Shown: positions 43,750-52,407, numbered from the stretch's first letter. The stretch: DNA of 64,000 nucleotides from Microbacteriaceae bacterium PS02070 (GCA_029959865.1 JASCPE010000006.1:61061-125060); one strand, 5' to 3'. The notes: generated by a model from the letters alone, not told the origin. Translations and numbers: made by a program.

Positions 43750-44022
43750 TCAGCGGGTGATCAGGCGAACGATGCCCCACACCGCGAAACCGACTGCGAC
43801 CGCGACTCCTACGGCAACGCCGATCGCCACTTCCGGATTCTTCTTGGCGAACTGCTGCGCATCGGCCACACCGCGTGCGGTCGAGTCGGACAGACGCTTG
43901 GGCACGTTGACCTTCACCTCGATGGCGGACAGCGCCGCCTTCAACTCGGCGCGCGCCCGCTCGACCGGGTCGGAGATGCCGAGGGCAACCGCCGTACGGG
44001 GAACAGGAACGTTAGCGCTCAT
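43750..44022 (-). CDS. DUF3618-like small membrane protein
   Basis: A 90-residue protein with a helical amphipathic N-terminal part (SDPVERARAELKAALSAIEVK) followed by a single C-terminal helix (VAIGVAVGVAVAVGFAVWGIV), as in DUF3618 proteins of actinobacteria. Start ATG 44022 lies within the previous gene (11-base overlap). Last of three small genes, probably an envelope or stress-response operon; biochemical role unknown. Confidence 0.8.
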   Translation of the reverse strand: MSANVPVPRTAVALGISDPVERARAELKAALSAIEVKVNVPKRLSDSTARGVADAQQFAKKNPEVAIGVAVGVAVAVGFAVWGIVRLITR

Positions 44023-44419
44023 CAGTCACGTCCTTCACGATCTGAGCATCGGTGGTGATCGCCTTGGCCGGGTTGTCCTTCGAGATCCGCTTGATGTGCA
44101 CGAGCCCGAGAAGGGCTGCGATCACGGCGAGGATCAGGAAGATGCCCACCACGATCAATGCCGACGCCCACGCCGGCAACCAGGAAGCGATGCCGATGAT
44201 GGCGAACGCGCCGACTGCGGGAATGAGCCAGAAGAGGAAGAACAGCGCGACGATGAAGAAAACACCGCCGAGCCCCGCTTCCTTACCGGCGCTTTTGGCC
44301 CAACGTTTCGCGGAGTCCAGCTCCGCGGTGATCAGGTTCTTGACTAGTTCGGGAACTTCGCCGAGCAGCGTGAACAGGCTGTCGTCGGCGCGATCCTTGA
44401 AACCACGAGGTGTGCTCAT
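44012..44419 (-). CDS. Actinobacterial Holin-X-like (phage holin family) membrane protein
   Basis: A 135-residue protein with a basic N-terminal amphipathic part and two long helices (about 53-75 and 80-105; VFFIVALFFLFWLIPAVGAFAII). It fits the Holin-X/DUF1469 family, whose chromosomal members are not phage lysis proteins. ATG 44419 is the start; an adjoining in-frame GTG (44422) is an alternative. It overlaps both neighbours, so the three genes are translationally coupled. Confidence 0.85.
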   Translation of the reverse strand: MSTPRGFKDRADDSLFTLLGEVPELVKNLITAELDSAKRWAKSAGKEAGLGGVFFIVALFFLFWLIPAVGAFAIIGIASWLPAWASALIVVGIFLILAVIAALLGLVHIKRISKDNPAKAITTDAQIVKDVTDER

Positions 44420-44781
44420 CACTTGCCCGCGTCGTTCGCGGCCTCCTTGGCTGCGTCGGCGGTCTCCTTGGCGGCGTCCTTGACATCCGCCGCGGCGTCC
44501 TTGCTCTCGTCGATGGCGGCATCGAGCTTGTCGCCCGGGGTGCCCGTCTTTTTGGTGGCGGCCTTAACGATCTTGACCGCACCATCCCAGACAGCACTCG
44601 GCACAGCGGACGCAGCGGTCTTCCCGAGGTCCTTCACGTTCTCGACCTGCTTCTGAACCGGTTCGGTCTTCCACAGCTGCTGTGCGCGGTCCTTGATCTG
44701 CTCATACCGCTCGCGTCCGGCGCGCGACCCGAGAACATATCCCGCGGCCAGGCCGACGATGATACCGATTTTGCCCCTCAT
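44419..44781 (-). CDS. YtxH-like small membrane protein, first of a stress operon
   Basis: A 120-residue protein starting with one helix (KIGIIVGLAAGYVLGSRAG, 4-22) typical of YtxH-like proteins, then a long charged alpha-helical tail rich in Lys, Asp and Ala (DAAADVKDAAKETADAAKEA), resembling LEA/apolipophorin-type stress proteins. ATG 44781 follows GAGGAG. It heads the operon with Holin-X and DUF3618 proteins. An ATTCC/GGAAT inverted repeat (44836-44851) lies in the promoter region. Confidence 0.8.
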   Translation of the reverse strand: MRGKIGIIVGLAAGYVLGSRAGRERYEQIKDRAQQLWKTEPVQKQVENVKDLGKTAASAVPSAVWDGAVKIVKAATKKTGTPGDKLDAAIDESKDAAADVKDAAKETADAAKEAANDAGK

Positions 44782-44870
44782 GGGGTCTCCTCACGTTGGA
44801 TTCGGTTGGTGCAGTCCGTACAGGGTAACCCGCATATTCCGTTTCGGGAATCGAAATTCACAGAAGCAAT

Positions 44871-46229
44871 TCAGGATTGCGGAGTGTTTCCCCAGATCGC
44901 TCGGTGACGGAGGGCATCCGCCTCGGCCCGCGAGTCCGCGACGACCTGTTCGAGTCCGGAGCCGGCGATCCACTGACCGACGACCGCCAGATGCGGAGAG
45001 GTTTTCCACCTCTCACGCTCGTCGCCGCGCACCGTCTCCGTGACGGATGAGGGAGCCGCTCGCGGCAGACGAGTCACAGTGTGCGCGACGACTTCGAGCT
45101 CACTCACCCCCAGCAAAGAGGTGGCCTGCTCGACCGCCTGAGCGACGGTCGCGAACTCGTCCTCGCTCGGCTCGGGGACGATGAGCCGTACCAGCGTGCG
45201 TGTGCCGCTTTCCTGCTTCACCCACTCCCACTCTTCGCCCGGCAGCGCCACCGTCGGCGCCGGCCATGCCATCGGGAACACGCGGGGGCTACGAGGAGGA
45301 GGAGGCATCAGGGTCGCGAGGGTCACAACGGCGACCTCGGGATCCGCAGGCACCCCCGCCGCGAGGATGTGATCGGCGGCCGCGGCGTCTGTCGCGACGA
45401 TCAGGAGGTCGGCTTCCCACTCCTCTTCCACCGTACGAACGCGCCACTGCGCGCCATCGTGCGTCGCCGACGTCACCTGAGCGCCGACGCGGACGTCGGC
45501 GAGTGCGGAGACGTCGTTCGCCAGAGCAGCCGCGAGCCGGTGAACCCCTCCGCGGAGAGACACGTGCGCGGTGCGTGGGTTTTCACCAAGCAGCGCGCCC
45601 ACCGCTCCACCGAGCGAGCCCGTGCGGGTCAGAGCCGCGCTGATACCGGGTGCGGCTTTGTCGACGTCAACCTCTTCCGGGGCCACACCGAAAAGGCCCG
45701 CTGCGAGCGGCGCAACCATACGGCCCAGCACACGATCGCCCATCCGGCTGGAAACGAGTGTGGCGAGGTTGTGCTGGTGCCCAATAGTGAGCGGCGGACG
45801 AAGCCGGTCCAGGAACGCGCGCCATGCGCCTCGCCATCCGATGAGACGGCGGGACTCGACCGACCAGGGATTGGCGGGGATGCCGAGGATCGTGTCGGCG
45901 GGCAGCGGTCCCGCGGCCTTCTGCCCGACGATCCATGTGCGGTCGGAACGGAGCGGAACGATGTCGTCGTCCAGCCCCAGGTCGCGCACGAGCTCGCGCA
46001 CTGCGCCCTCCGCCGGGAATCGATCGGCACCGGCGTCGTAGAGCACACCCTCGATATCGACCGAGCGTACGCAGCCACCCACTGTGTCGGCTGCCTCGAG
46101 GAGGGTGACGCTCATGCCCACCTTCGCGACTTGACGCGCCGCGACGAGCCCGGCCATCCCGCCACCGACCACGACGACACGGGTGCCCTGCACTCGTTCG
46201 AGAAGGTGGTCGGCATCAGGAAGGCTCAC
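44871..46229 (-). CDS. hemY: Protoporphyrinogen/coproporphyrinogen oxidase family FAD enzyme
   Basis: A 452-residue FAD-dependent amine-oxidase-fold protein. The dinucleotide motif VVVVGGGMAGLVAARQVAKVG is near the start, followed by GGCVRSVDIEGVLYDAGADRF and the C-terminal HLAVVGQWIAGSGLEQVVADSR, all matching HemY/HemG-type oxidases that make coproporphyrin III or protoporphyrin IX. The start is uncertain: GTG 46229 or TTG 46241; neither has a well-spaced ribosome-binding site. Its length is on the short side but the core is complete. Confidence 0.88.
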   Translation of the reverse strand: MSLPDADHLLERVQGTRVVVVGGGMAGLVAARQVAKVGMSVTLLEAADTVGGCVRSVDIEGVLYDAGADRFPAEGAVRELVRDLGLDDDIVPLRSDRTWIVGQKAAGPLPADTILGIPANPWSVESRRLIGWRGAWRAFLDRLRPPLTIGHQHNLATLVSSRMGDRVLGRMVAPLAAGLFGVAPEEVDVDKAAPGISAALTRTGSLGGAVGALLGENPRTAHVSLRGGVHRLAAALANDVSALADVRVGAQVTSATHDGAQWRVRTVEEEWEADLLIVATDAAAADHILAAGVPADPEVAVVTLATLMPPPPRSPRVFPMAWPAPTVALPGEEWEWVKQESGTRTLVRLIVPEPSEDEFATVAQAVEQATSLLGVSELEVVAHTVTRLPRAAPSSVTETVRGDERERWKTSPHLAVVGQWIAGSGLEQVVADSRAEADALRHRAIWGNTPQS

Positions 46230-46293
46230 ACCCCCATTCAACCCGACCCGCCCAGGGCGCGCACCGCAGCGAGTGTCGGCATGGCCCTCCTGG

Positions 46294-46701
46294 TCACCGC
46301 GCGGGCCGAATCATGGCGGTGTCGTCCGGTGCCTCGAAGCCGAAGCGTTGGTACAGCGTGTGCGCGTCGCCGGTGAACAGTGCCCATCTGAACCGGGATC
46401 CGGGACCCTCATCGATCATGAGCTGCACGAGGCGCTTGCCAAGCCCGCTGCCCCGGTGGCCATCGATCACGAAGACATCTGCGAGGTATGCGAAGTTGAC
46501 CCCGTCAGACACTGCTCGCGCGAACCCGACCTGCTCGCCGGTGTCGCGCCGGTAGGCACCGACAACACGCCACGCGCCCGCGATCTGCGCCTCGACGTCG
46601 GCGCGGCTCCGCTGCCGCCCCCAATAGGCCTCCGTCGATAGCCATCCCCACACGACGTCGGGCTGAATCCGAGACGGGTTATCGTCAAGGTCGTAGTCCA
46701 T
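46294..46701 (-). CDS. GNAT family N-acetyltransferase
   Basis: A 135-residue acetyltransferase with the acetyl-CoA pyrophosphate loop IDGHRGSGLGKRLVQLM and a preceding strand LADVFV, followed by LFTGDAHTLYQRFGFE, the family's final alpha/beta element. ATG 46701 lacks a ribosome-binding site; GATACT six bases before it could be a -10 of a leaderless transcript, while GTG 46719 would add six residues. Substrate unknown. Confidence 0.85.
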   Translation of the reverse strand: MDYDLDDNPSRIQPDVVWGWLSTEAYWGRQRSRADVEAQIAGAWRVVGAYRRDTGEQVGFARAVSDGVNFAYLADVFVIDGHRGSGLGKRLVQLMIDEGPGSRFRWALFTGDAHTLYQRFGFEAPDDTAMIRPAR

Positions 46702-46836
46702 CGGCCCAGTATCGTCCACCGACCACGGCCGATGCCCGTGCCAATGTCGGTCGCGCGGACCCCTCAGCCCGTCACGCTGTGTCGGAACCGCTTATGCGGG
46801 GAGGGGGCGAGGCCGGAGGTGAGTGCATCACCACTC

Positions 46837-47220
46837 TTAGGGCGACACCGCGCAGTCCGGCGCCGCGGCGACGAGGTGAGCGTCGAGCGTCAAGAGGGAG
46901 CACTGAGCGGCGCGAGCGAGCACGACATACATCGCGTCGTACGCACTGACGTTGTGCCGCAACTCATAGACGGCAGGCAGCAGTGACAGCATCGGCATCT
47001 GCTCGATGCTGAGTTCGTCGAACTCACGGAACGCGCGGAGGGCCTCCGCATCAGTGATCTGCTGACTGAGTGACCACCCCCGGATCACTGAGGCGACTTC
47101 GGCGGTGAGATGCTGCGGCGCGATCAGTTCCTGGCCGTCCACAAGCACCGCTGCACGACGGCCCGCTTCCGTTCCGAACAGAATCTCTGCGACCGCGGAT
47201 GCATCGACAACCAGCGTCAT
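46837..47220 (-). CDS. vapC: PIN domain toxin (VapC family)
   Basis: A 127-residue PIN-domain RNase. Acidic residues expected to bind metal are in VVDASAVAEILFG (Asp6), LTAEVASVI (Glu), SAYDAMYVVLA (Asp) and LLTLDAHL (Asp). VapC toxins cut tRNA or rRNA when the antitoxin is lost. It starts at ATG 47220, overlapping the antitoxin gene by four bases. Confidence 0.93.
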   Translation of the reverse strand: MTLVVDASAVAEILFGTEAGRRAAVLVDGQELIAPQHLTAEVASVIRGWSLSQQITDAEALRAFREFDELSIEQMPMLSLLPAVYELRHNVSAYDAMYVVLARAAQCSLLTLDAHLVAAAPDCAVSP

Positions 47221-47441
47221 CGACGGGGCCGTTGCTGCGCGAGCACCTGCGCCGCGGGTTCGAGCGTCGCGACCTGCCGGCTCGCGATCCGTTCGAGTAG
47301 TTCGGCCCGGCTCGGACGAGTGGCGATGCGGTCGAGCTCTCGGAGCAGATAGTCACTCAGCGAGCGGCCCTCGAGCGCCGCTTTCGCCTTGAGCGCGCGA
47401 CTCGTCTCTTCGGAGACATTGCGGACCTGGATGGTTGTCAT
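47217..47441 (-). CDS. vapB: Ribbon-helix-helix antitoxin (VapB/FitA type)
   Basis: A 74-residue protein with the ribbon-helix-helix pattern TTIQVRNVSEETSRALKAKA, and EGRSLSDYLLRELDRIA forming helix 2, as in FitA-type antitoxins; the basic C-terminal tail would occupy the VapC active-site groove. It is first in the operon and probably represses it by binding the palindrome at 47459-47473. Confidence 0.92.
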   Translation of the reverse strand: MTTIQVRNVSEETSRALKAKAALEGRSLSDYLLRELDRIATRPSRAELLERIASRQVATLEPAAQVLAQQRPRR

Positions 47442-47447
47442 GCATCA

Positions 47448-47473
47448 AGCATACGTGACATGCAGACTGCATG
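47448..47473 (-). promoter_or_regulatory. vapBC promoter with palindromic operator
   Basis: A perfect palindrome CATGCA-GAC-TGCATG spans 47459-47473, 18 bases upstream of the vapB start. TATGCT (minus strand, 47453-47448) is a likely -10 box directly beside it. Ribbon-helix-helix antitoxins bind such short inverted repeats with their toxin. Confidence 0.65.
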
Positions 47474-47508
47474 CTGGGTTCGGCAGTGAGTCCCGACGTA
47501 GTGATCTC

Positions 47509-47538
47509 ATCGGGATGCTGCTTGACCAGCAGGTGCGG
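47509..47538 (+). repeat. 30-bp near-copy of part of the HhH-GPD gene
   Basis: This intergenic segment matches 47731-47760, inside the HhH-GPD gene, at 27 of 30 positions and in the same orientation, encoding LIGMLLDQQV before a stop. It may be a relic of a longer duplicated or rearranged gene 5' end. Nothing else gene-like is seen between 47474 and 47661. Confidence 0.7.
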
Positions 47539-47661
47539 TAACCATGGGGCGAGTGCGGTGGAGCTTTTGCCGATTCCGATTCCCACATCCGGCGGTACCG
47601 AGAGGCGTAGCGGGCGTGCGGGAGCCGTCTCCCGATGATCACAAGGTGCCACACTGGAACC

Positions 47662-48237
47662 ATGGCCCTGCACATCACCGGAGATACCGCCGCCGACGAC
47701 CTGCTCACCGAGGACCCGCTCGCGCTGCTGATCGGGATGCTGCTGGACCAGCAGGTCGCGATGGAGACGGCCTTTGCCGGGCCGTTGAAGATCAGCCAGC
47801 GCACCGGGTCGCTGGGTGCGAAGGAACTCGCGGACTACGACGAGGACGCGCTTGCGGAGGTGTTCCGCGAGACACCCGCCGTCCACCGCTATCCCGGTTC
47901 GATGGCAGGTCGCGTCCAGGCCCTGTGCCGCGCCGTTGTCGACGAGTGGGGTGGTGACGCCTCCGCGATCTGGACCGAGGGAGATCCGGATGGCAAGACG
48001 GTGCTGAAGCGCCTCAAGGCACTCCCGGGCTTCGGGGAGCAGAAGGCGAAGATCTTCCTCGCTCTGCTCGGCAAGCAATACGGCTTCACGGGCGCGGGGT
48101 GGCGCGAGGCAGCCGGAGCCTACGGCGAGGAAGGCTCCTTCCGCTCGGTGGCCGATATCGTCTCGCCCGAGTCGCTCGCGAAGGTGAGAGAGACCAAGCG
48201 CGCGGCCAAGGCTGCCGCGAAGACCGCGAAGAGCTGA
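47662..48237 (+). CDS. HhH-GPD-type base excision DNA repair protein
   Basis: A 191-residue protein with an early MLLDQQVAMETAFAGPLKI segment and the helix-hairpin-helix LPGFGEQKAKIFLALLG near 125-142, which places it in the HhH-GPD glycosylase superfamily. The Fe-S cluster cysteines of EndoIII are absent. The catalytic Asp/Lys cannot be assigned by eye. ATG 47662 starts the conserved sequence; an ATG at 47635 is unlikely. Lys/Ala-rich tail. Expected to remove a damaged base, perhaps alkylated. Confidence 0.85.
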   Translation: MALHITGDTAADDLLTEDPLALLIGMLLDQQVAMETAFAGPLKISQRTGSLGAKELADYDEDALAEVFRETPAVHRYPGSMAGRVQALCRAVVDEWGGDASAIWTEGDPDGKTVLKRLKALPGFGEQKAKIFLALLGKQYGFTGAGWREAAGAYGEEGSFRSVADIVSPESLAKVRETKRAAKAAAKTAKS

Positions 48238-48258
48238 CGTACTCGGCGCCGACCTGCC

Positions 48259-48732
48259 TCACTCGGGCGGGTGGAGCGCCTCTTCCATGTCGGTCAAGAA
48301 GGCGGCGAACCGGACCAAATCCTCGTCGTCGTAGCGGTTCATCGCTGCGCGCATACGTCGCATCCGTTCCCCGAAGTGGTGGTGGAACTCCTTCCGCGCA
48401 TGCTCGGTGAGTCCGACGACGACAGAGCGGCGATCGGAAGGGTGAGGGCGCCGCTCGACGTGCCCACGGGCGGTGAGGCGATCGACCAGCGCGGTCGTCG
48501 ATGCGGTGGTGATACCCAGGTGGTGGGCGATCTGTTGCGGGGTAACGACCTCGCCCCGCCGTTCGCGCACGACCATCATCCGCAGCGCGGCGAGGTCTGT
48601 GGCGTTGAGTTCCATCTCTCCACACATGCCCGTGTGCATGCGGTTCATCGCGTCGCTGAAGGAACGCACCGCGATCATGACGGCCATCATCGCGTGGTCG
48701 CGCTCGCTCTCGGGTGTCCAGCGTTCCTCCAC
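48259..48732 (-). CDS. MarR family regulator beside the carotenoid operon
   Basis: A 157-residue MarR-type dimeric regulator. The winged helix includes VTPQQIAHHLGITTASTTALVDRLTARGHVERRPHPSDRRSVVVGLTEHA in three parts (about residues 60-110), with flanking dimerisation helices. GTG 48732 is chosen because GGAAAG lies eight bases upstream and conserved residues begin here. It is divergent from idi-crtB-crtI. In Corynebacterium glutamicum a MarR protein, CrtR, controls crt genes in response to geranylgeranyl pyrophosphate; the same logic is inferred here. Confidence 0.88.
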   Translation of the reverse strand: MEERWTPESERDHAMMAVMIAVRSFSDAMNRMHTGMCGEMELNATDLAALRMMVVRERRGEVVTPQQIAHHLGITTASTTALVDRLTARGHVERRPHPSDRRSVVVGLTEHARKEFHHHFGERMRRMRAAMNRYDDEDLVRFAAFLTDMEEALHPPE

Positions 48733-48771
48733 CTGGACACTTTCCCACGAATGTGGAACTCTGTGAAGATA

Positions 48772-48786
48772 GTTAGATTGTCTAGC
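48772..48786. promoter_or_regulatory. Candidate MarR operator between regulator and carotenoid operon
   Basis: GTTAGATTGTCTAGC is an imperfect palindrome (TTAGA/TCTAG half-sites around one central T) lying in the 79-bp divergent intergenic gap, in the position expected for a MarR operator controlling both directions. It is AT-rich against the local background. Confidence 0.55.
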
Positions 48787-48811
48787 AATACGGATTTCAA
48801 GGAAGGTTTGC

Positions 48812-49348
48812 GTGGGATCAGCACAGGTCGTCCTCCTCGACGATGACGCGAACGAGATCGGCACCGCGCTGAAGTCCGAAGTGCATCATGAGAGCACCCC
48901 TCTTCATCTGGCCTTCTCGTGCCACCTCCGTAACGACGCGGGTCAGTGGCTGTTGACGCGTCGATCCCTCACCAAGCAGACCTGGCCCGGGGTGTGGACC
49001 AACGCGTTCTGCGGTCACCCGCGACCGGGCGAATCGTTCGAGGACGCCATCGAGCGGCATGCCGACCTTGAACTCGGCATACGGGTGCAGGATGTGACTC
49101 CGGCCCTTCCAGACTTCCGATACCGGGCTGTAGACGCGTCCGGAACGGTGGAGAACGAAGTCTGCCCGGTGTTCTTCGCGCGCGCCGCCATGGAGCCGCG
49201 GCAGAACCCGGCGGAGGTCATGGAGACCGCCTGGATCAGCACAGAGGATCTCGACGCCGCGCTTGCCTCCGCACCGTGGGCCTTCAGCCCGTGGCTCGTG
49301 CTGCAGCACTCTACCCTCCGCGAGTCCGCGCGGGGAGCTGTCGGATGA
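48812..49348 (+). CDS. idi: Isopentenyl-diphosphate delta-isomerase, type I
   Basis: A 178-residue Nudix-fold isomerase interconverting IPP and DMAPP. Residue numbers match E. coli Idi: metal ligands His25, His32, His69, Glu114 and Glu116, with catalytic Cys67 in WTNAFCGHP and ENEVCPVFF for the second site. GTG 48812 has AAGGAAGG upstream. First gene of the carotenoid operon; it overlaps crtB by four bases. It would supply C5 units for geranylgeranyl diphosphate, whose synthase is not encoded here. Confidence 0.95.
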   Translation: MGSAQVVLLDDDANEIGTALKSEVHHESTPLHLAFSCHLRNDAGQWLLTRRSLTKQTWPGVWTNAFCGHPRPGESFEDAIERHADLELGIRVQDVTPALPDFRYRAVDASGTVENEVCPVFFARAAMEPRQNPAEVMETAWISTEDLDAALASAPWAFSPWLVLQHSTLRESARGAVG

Positions 49349-50211
49349 CGCGCCACGCACGTGCGGACGAGCTGTATGCCCGGGCTGCACGCGAGGCGGC
49401 GGGCGCGGTGATCGCCACGTACTCGACCTCCTTCACCCTCGCCTGCGCTTTGCTCGGCCCGCGCGTACGCGACCACGTTCGCAACGTCTACGCGCTGGTG
49501 CGCGTGGCCGACGAGATCGTCGATGGGACGGCGAGCGCCGCGGGGGTGGCCGTCGACGGTCAGCGCAAGGCCCTGGACGCACTCGAGGCGAGCGTCACCG
49601 ACGCAATCCACGCCGGCTTCAGCACCAACCTCATCGTTCATGCGTTCGCTCTGACTGCGCGTGAGTGCGGGATCGACGAGTCGACCATCGCCCCCTTCTT
49701 CCGGTCGATGCGCATGGACCTGGAACGCACCCGCCACGACCGCGAGTCGCACGATGAATATGTCTACGGGTCGGCCGAGGTCATCGGGCTCATGTGCCTC
49801 GCGGTGTTCGTCCGCGCCGGCGGGCGGCGAGAAGACCCGAGCCCGCACGTCCACGACGGCGCACGCCGACTGGGGGCGGCATTCCAGAACATCAACTTCC
49901 TTCGCGATCTCGAAGCCGACCGCATCGAGCTGGGCCGCGACTATCTCGCCATGACGCACCCCGGCCGCTGGGACGAGATCCTCGACGGGATCGACCGCGA
50001 TCTCGATGCGGCAGCGGCTGTCATCCCCCTGCTTCCTGCCGACTGCCGCCGCGCCGTGGCGACGGCGCACGGGCTGTTCTCTGATCTGGCACGTCGACTG
50101 CGCCACGGGGAACGCGGCGCGCACCCCCGAGTCCGCGTGCCGAACCTCCGCAAAGCGGTCATCGCCGCGCGCGCGGTCGTCGGCCTGCCGAATCGTCGGA
50201 TGGCCTCGTGA
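49345..50211 (+). CDS. crtB: Phytoene synthase
   Basis: A 288-residue squalene/phytoene synthase, condensing two geranylgeranyl diphosphates to phytoene. The two aspartate motifs are DEIVD (56-60) and DLEAD (188-192), binding diphosphate through magnesium. The first part TYSTSFTLAC and YALVRVADEIVDG are typical. ATG 49345 overlaps the idi stop by four bases; the frame extending to 49276 is inside idi. Confidence 0.95.
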   Translation: MTRHARADELYARAAREAAGAVIATYSTSFTLACALLGPRVRDHVRNVYALVRVADEIVDGTASAAGVAVDGQRKALDALEASVTDAIHAGFSTNLIVHAFALTARECGIDESTIAPFFRSMRMDLERTRHDRESHDEYVYGSAEVIGLMCLAVFVRAGGRREDPSPHVHDGARRLGAAFQNINFLRDLEADRIELGRDYLAMTHPGRWDEILDGIDRDLDAAAAVIPLLPADCRRAVATAHGLFSDLARRLRHGERGAHPRVRVPNLRKAVIAARAVVGLPNRRMAS

Positions 50212-51767
50212 GCACCTGCGTCGTGATCGGCGCCGGGATCTCCGGACTCGCCACGGCTGCGCTACTGGCCGCGGACGGGCACGAGGTGTGCGTCGTAGAA
50301 GGGCGTGAGGAGACGGGCGGCCGGGTGGGCGCGTGGAGTCGTGACGGCTTCACCTTCGACACCGGACCGAGCTGGTACCTCATGCCCGAGGTGTTCGATC
50401 ACTTTTTCGCGATGCTGGGAACGTCCGCCGAACGAGAACTGGATCTCGTGCCCCTCACCCCCGCCTATCGCGTCTACCCCGAGCCCCACGACGACACGAC
50501 CCGCGAGGGCGTCGATGTGGTGTCTGGTCGCGCTGAGGTTCGCGCGCTCTTCGATGAACGTGAACCCGGCAGTGGCGAGCGCATCGAGCGGTATCTCGAT
50601 TCCGCTCGCGAGGCGTATGAGCTGGCCGTGGACCGTTTTCTCTACGACACCTACGCGTCGACGCAGGGACTGCGCGACCGGGACATTCTGCGCCGTCTGC
50701 CCAGACTCGCGGGACTGCTCACGGGCCGCTTACAGAAGCACATCGACCGTCGATTCAAGGACCCTCTTCTGCGGCGGATCCTCGCATATCCCGCGGTGTT
50801 CCTGGGGACCTCACCCTATGAGGCGCCGAGCCTGTACCACCTCATGAGTCACCTCGACCTCGACGAAGGGGTGCTCTACCCCCGCGGTGGCTTTCGCGAA
50901 GTGATCCGAGCCATCGAGACACTCGCCCGCGACCGCGGCGTGCAGATCCATACGGGCGACGAGGTCTCGGAGATCATCCTCGAGGGGCGCCGCGTCACCG
51001 GCGTCCGGACAGCGTCCGGCACGGTACACCGCGCTGAGACCGTCGTCTCGACCGCAGATCTCCACCACACAGAGACCGCGCTCCTCCCGCGCAGCGCGCA
51101 GTCCCATCCCGCACGGTCGTGGCGACGGCGCACGCCGAGTCCGGGCGCCGCGCTGGTCCTTCTGGGCGTTCGCGGAGAGCTCCCCCAACTCGCTCACCAC
51201 ACCCTCCTGTTCGCGGACGGATGGAAGGAGAACTTCGACGCGATCTTCGGACCGGACGCGCATGCGCCCGACCCCGCGTCGATCTACGTGTGCCGGCCGA
51301 GCGCGACCGATCCGAACGTCGCGCCACCCGAACACGAGAACCTCTTCCTCCTTGTTCCGGTGCCAGCGGATCCTTCCATCGGCAGCGGGGGCATCGACGG
51401 CGGTGGTGATACGTCTCTAGAGGAGATCGCCGACCGCGCCATCGCCCAGGTGAGCGAGTGGGCGGGCATCGCAGACCTCGCGGACCGAATCGTCGTGCGG
51501 CGCACGATCGGACCGGGCGATTTTGAACGCGACTTCCACGCATGGCGTGGGAACGCGCTCGGGCTCGCGCACACCCTGCGGCAGAGCGCCGTGTTCCGTC
51601 CCCGCAACGTGTCGAGTACGGTGGATGGTCTTTTCTATGCGGGGGCATCGGTGCTGCCGGGGATCGGCTTGCCTATGTGCCTGATCTCCGCTGAACTCGT
51701 TCTCAAACGACTGCGTGGAGACCTGACGGCGGGGCCGCTGGCCGAGCCAGCACGAGAGACGAGGTGA
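50208..51767 (+). CDS. crtI: Phytoene desaturase
   Basis: A 519-residue FAD-dependent desaturase with VIGAGISGLATAALLAADG at the N terminus and the CrtI C-terminal FAD-binding block (VSSTVDGLFYAGASVLPGIGLPM). It would convert phytoene to lycopene in successive dehydrogenations. GTG 50208 overlaps the crtB stop by four bases (GTGA). The linear lycopene is the substrate of the following elongase/cyclase genes. Confidence 0.95.
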   Translation: MSTCVVIGAGISGLATAALLAADGHEVCVVEGREETGGRVGAWSRDGFTFDTGPSWYLMPEVFDHFFAMLGTSAERELDLVPLTPAYRVYPEPHDDTTREGVDVVSGRAEVRALFDEREPGSGERIERYLDSAREAYELAVDRFLYDTYASTQGLRDRDILRRLPRLAGLLTGRLQKHIDRRFKDPLLRRILAYPAVFLGTSPYEAPSLYHLMSHLDLDEGVLYPRGGFREVIRAIETLARDRGVQIHTGDEVSEIILEGRRVTGVRTASGTVHRAETVVSTADLHHTETALLPRSAQSHPARSWRRRTPSPGAALVLLGVRGELPQLAHHTLLFADGWKENFDAIFGPDAHAPDPASIYVCRPSATDPNVAPPEHENLFLLVPVPADPSIGSGGIDGGGDTSLEEIADRAIAQVSEWAGIADLADRIVVRRTIGPGDFERDFHAWRGNALGLAHTLRQSAVFRPRNVSSTVDGLFYAGASVLPGIGLPMCLISAELVLKRLRGDLTAGPLAEPARETR

Positions 51768-52096
51768 CGATGGCGGGGATCTACCTCGGCGCGCTCCTCG
51801 TTTCGACTGCGGGCATCGCTGCCCTGGACTGGCGCTTCCGGCTCGCGCTGTGGCGTCGCCCCGGCACGACGCTCCTGGTGGTGGCGATCGGAACGGCGTT
51901 CTTCCTCGTCTGGGACGCCGTCGGCATTGCGACGGGCGTCTTCGTCAAGGGCGACAGTCCGCTCCTGATCGGGTGGGACCTCGCGCCACACCTGCCTATC
52001 GAGGAGCCCGTCTTCCTCGCGTTTTTGAGCTACTTGGCGATCGTCGTGTTCGCGGCCGTCGAGCGCCGTGCCGATCGGAGAGCGGCAACGCGATGA
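51764..52096 (+). CDS. crtYe: C50 carotenoid cyclase subunit (CrtYe/LbtA type)
   Basis: A 110-residue, three-helix membrane protein of the lycopene cyclase domain family (heterodimeric type). WDAVGIATGVFVKG and the following LPIEEPVFLAFLSY are hallmarks. Start GTG 51764 overlaps crtI by four bases; ATG 51770 is possible. Needs its partner crtYf to cyclise the elongated lycopene ends. Confidence 0.9.
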   Translation: MTMAGIYLGALLVSTAGIAALDWRFRLALWRRPGTTLLVVAIGTAFFLVWDAVGIATGVFVKGDSPLLIGWDLAPHLPIEEPVFLAFLSYLAIVVFAAVERRADRRAATR

Positions 52097-52407
52097 CGTA
52101 TGGCCTGATCGTGGTTCCGTTCGCGCTCGTCACGGCGGTCATCACGCTCGCGACGGTGCGTCACCCGCACTTTCGCCAGCGCATGGTGGCGTCGGCAGCC
52201 ACCGCGCTCGTGCTGTGTGTGCTGACGGCGATTTTCGACAACGTGATGATCGCGCTGGATTTGTTCACCTACCCTGAGCACCTCATCAGCGGGATCCGGA
52301 TCGGGCTCGCGCCGATCGAAGACCTTGCCTACCCCGTGTGTGCGGCATTTCTCCTCCCGGCCGTTCTCACCCTCGTGAGCCGCGAGCGACGCGATGCCCA
52401 TGTCTGA
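52093..52407 (+). CDS. crtYf: C50 carotenoid cyclase subunit (CrtYf/LbtB type)
   Basis: A 104-residue, three-helix partner of CrtYe. Conserved TAIFDNVMIALDLFTYPEHLISGIRIGLAPIEDLAYP is split across about 43-80, with the PIEDL motif of the heterodimeric cyclases. ATG 52093 overlaps crtYe by four bases. Ring type (epsilon versus gamma) cannot be told from sequence by eye. Confidence 0.9.
   Translation: MTYGLIVVPFALVTAVITLATVRHPHFRQRMVASAATALVLCVLTAIFDNVMIALDLFTYPEHLISGIRIGLAPIEDLAYPVCAAFLLPAVLTLVSRERRDAHV

Noticed and set aside
44012..44419. Prophage remnant suggested by the holin-like gene
   Set aside because: Holin-X/DUF1469 proteins are ordinary chromosomal proteins in actinobacteria, and no other phage gene is near.
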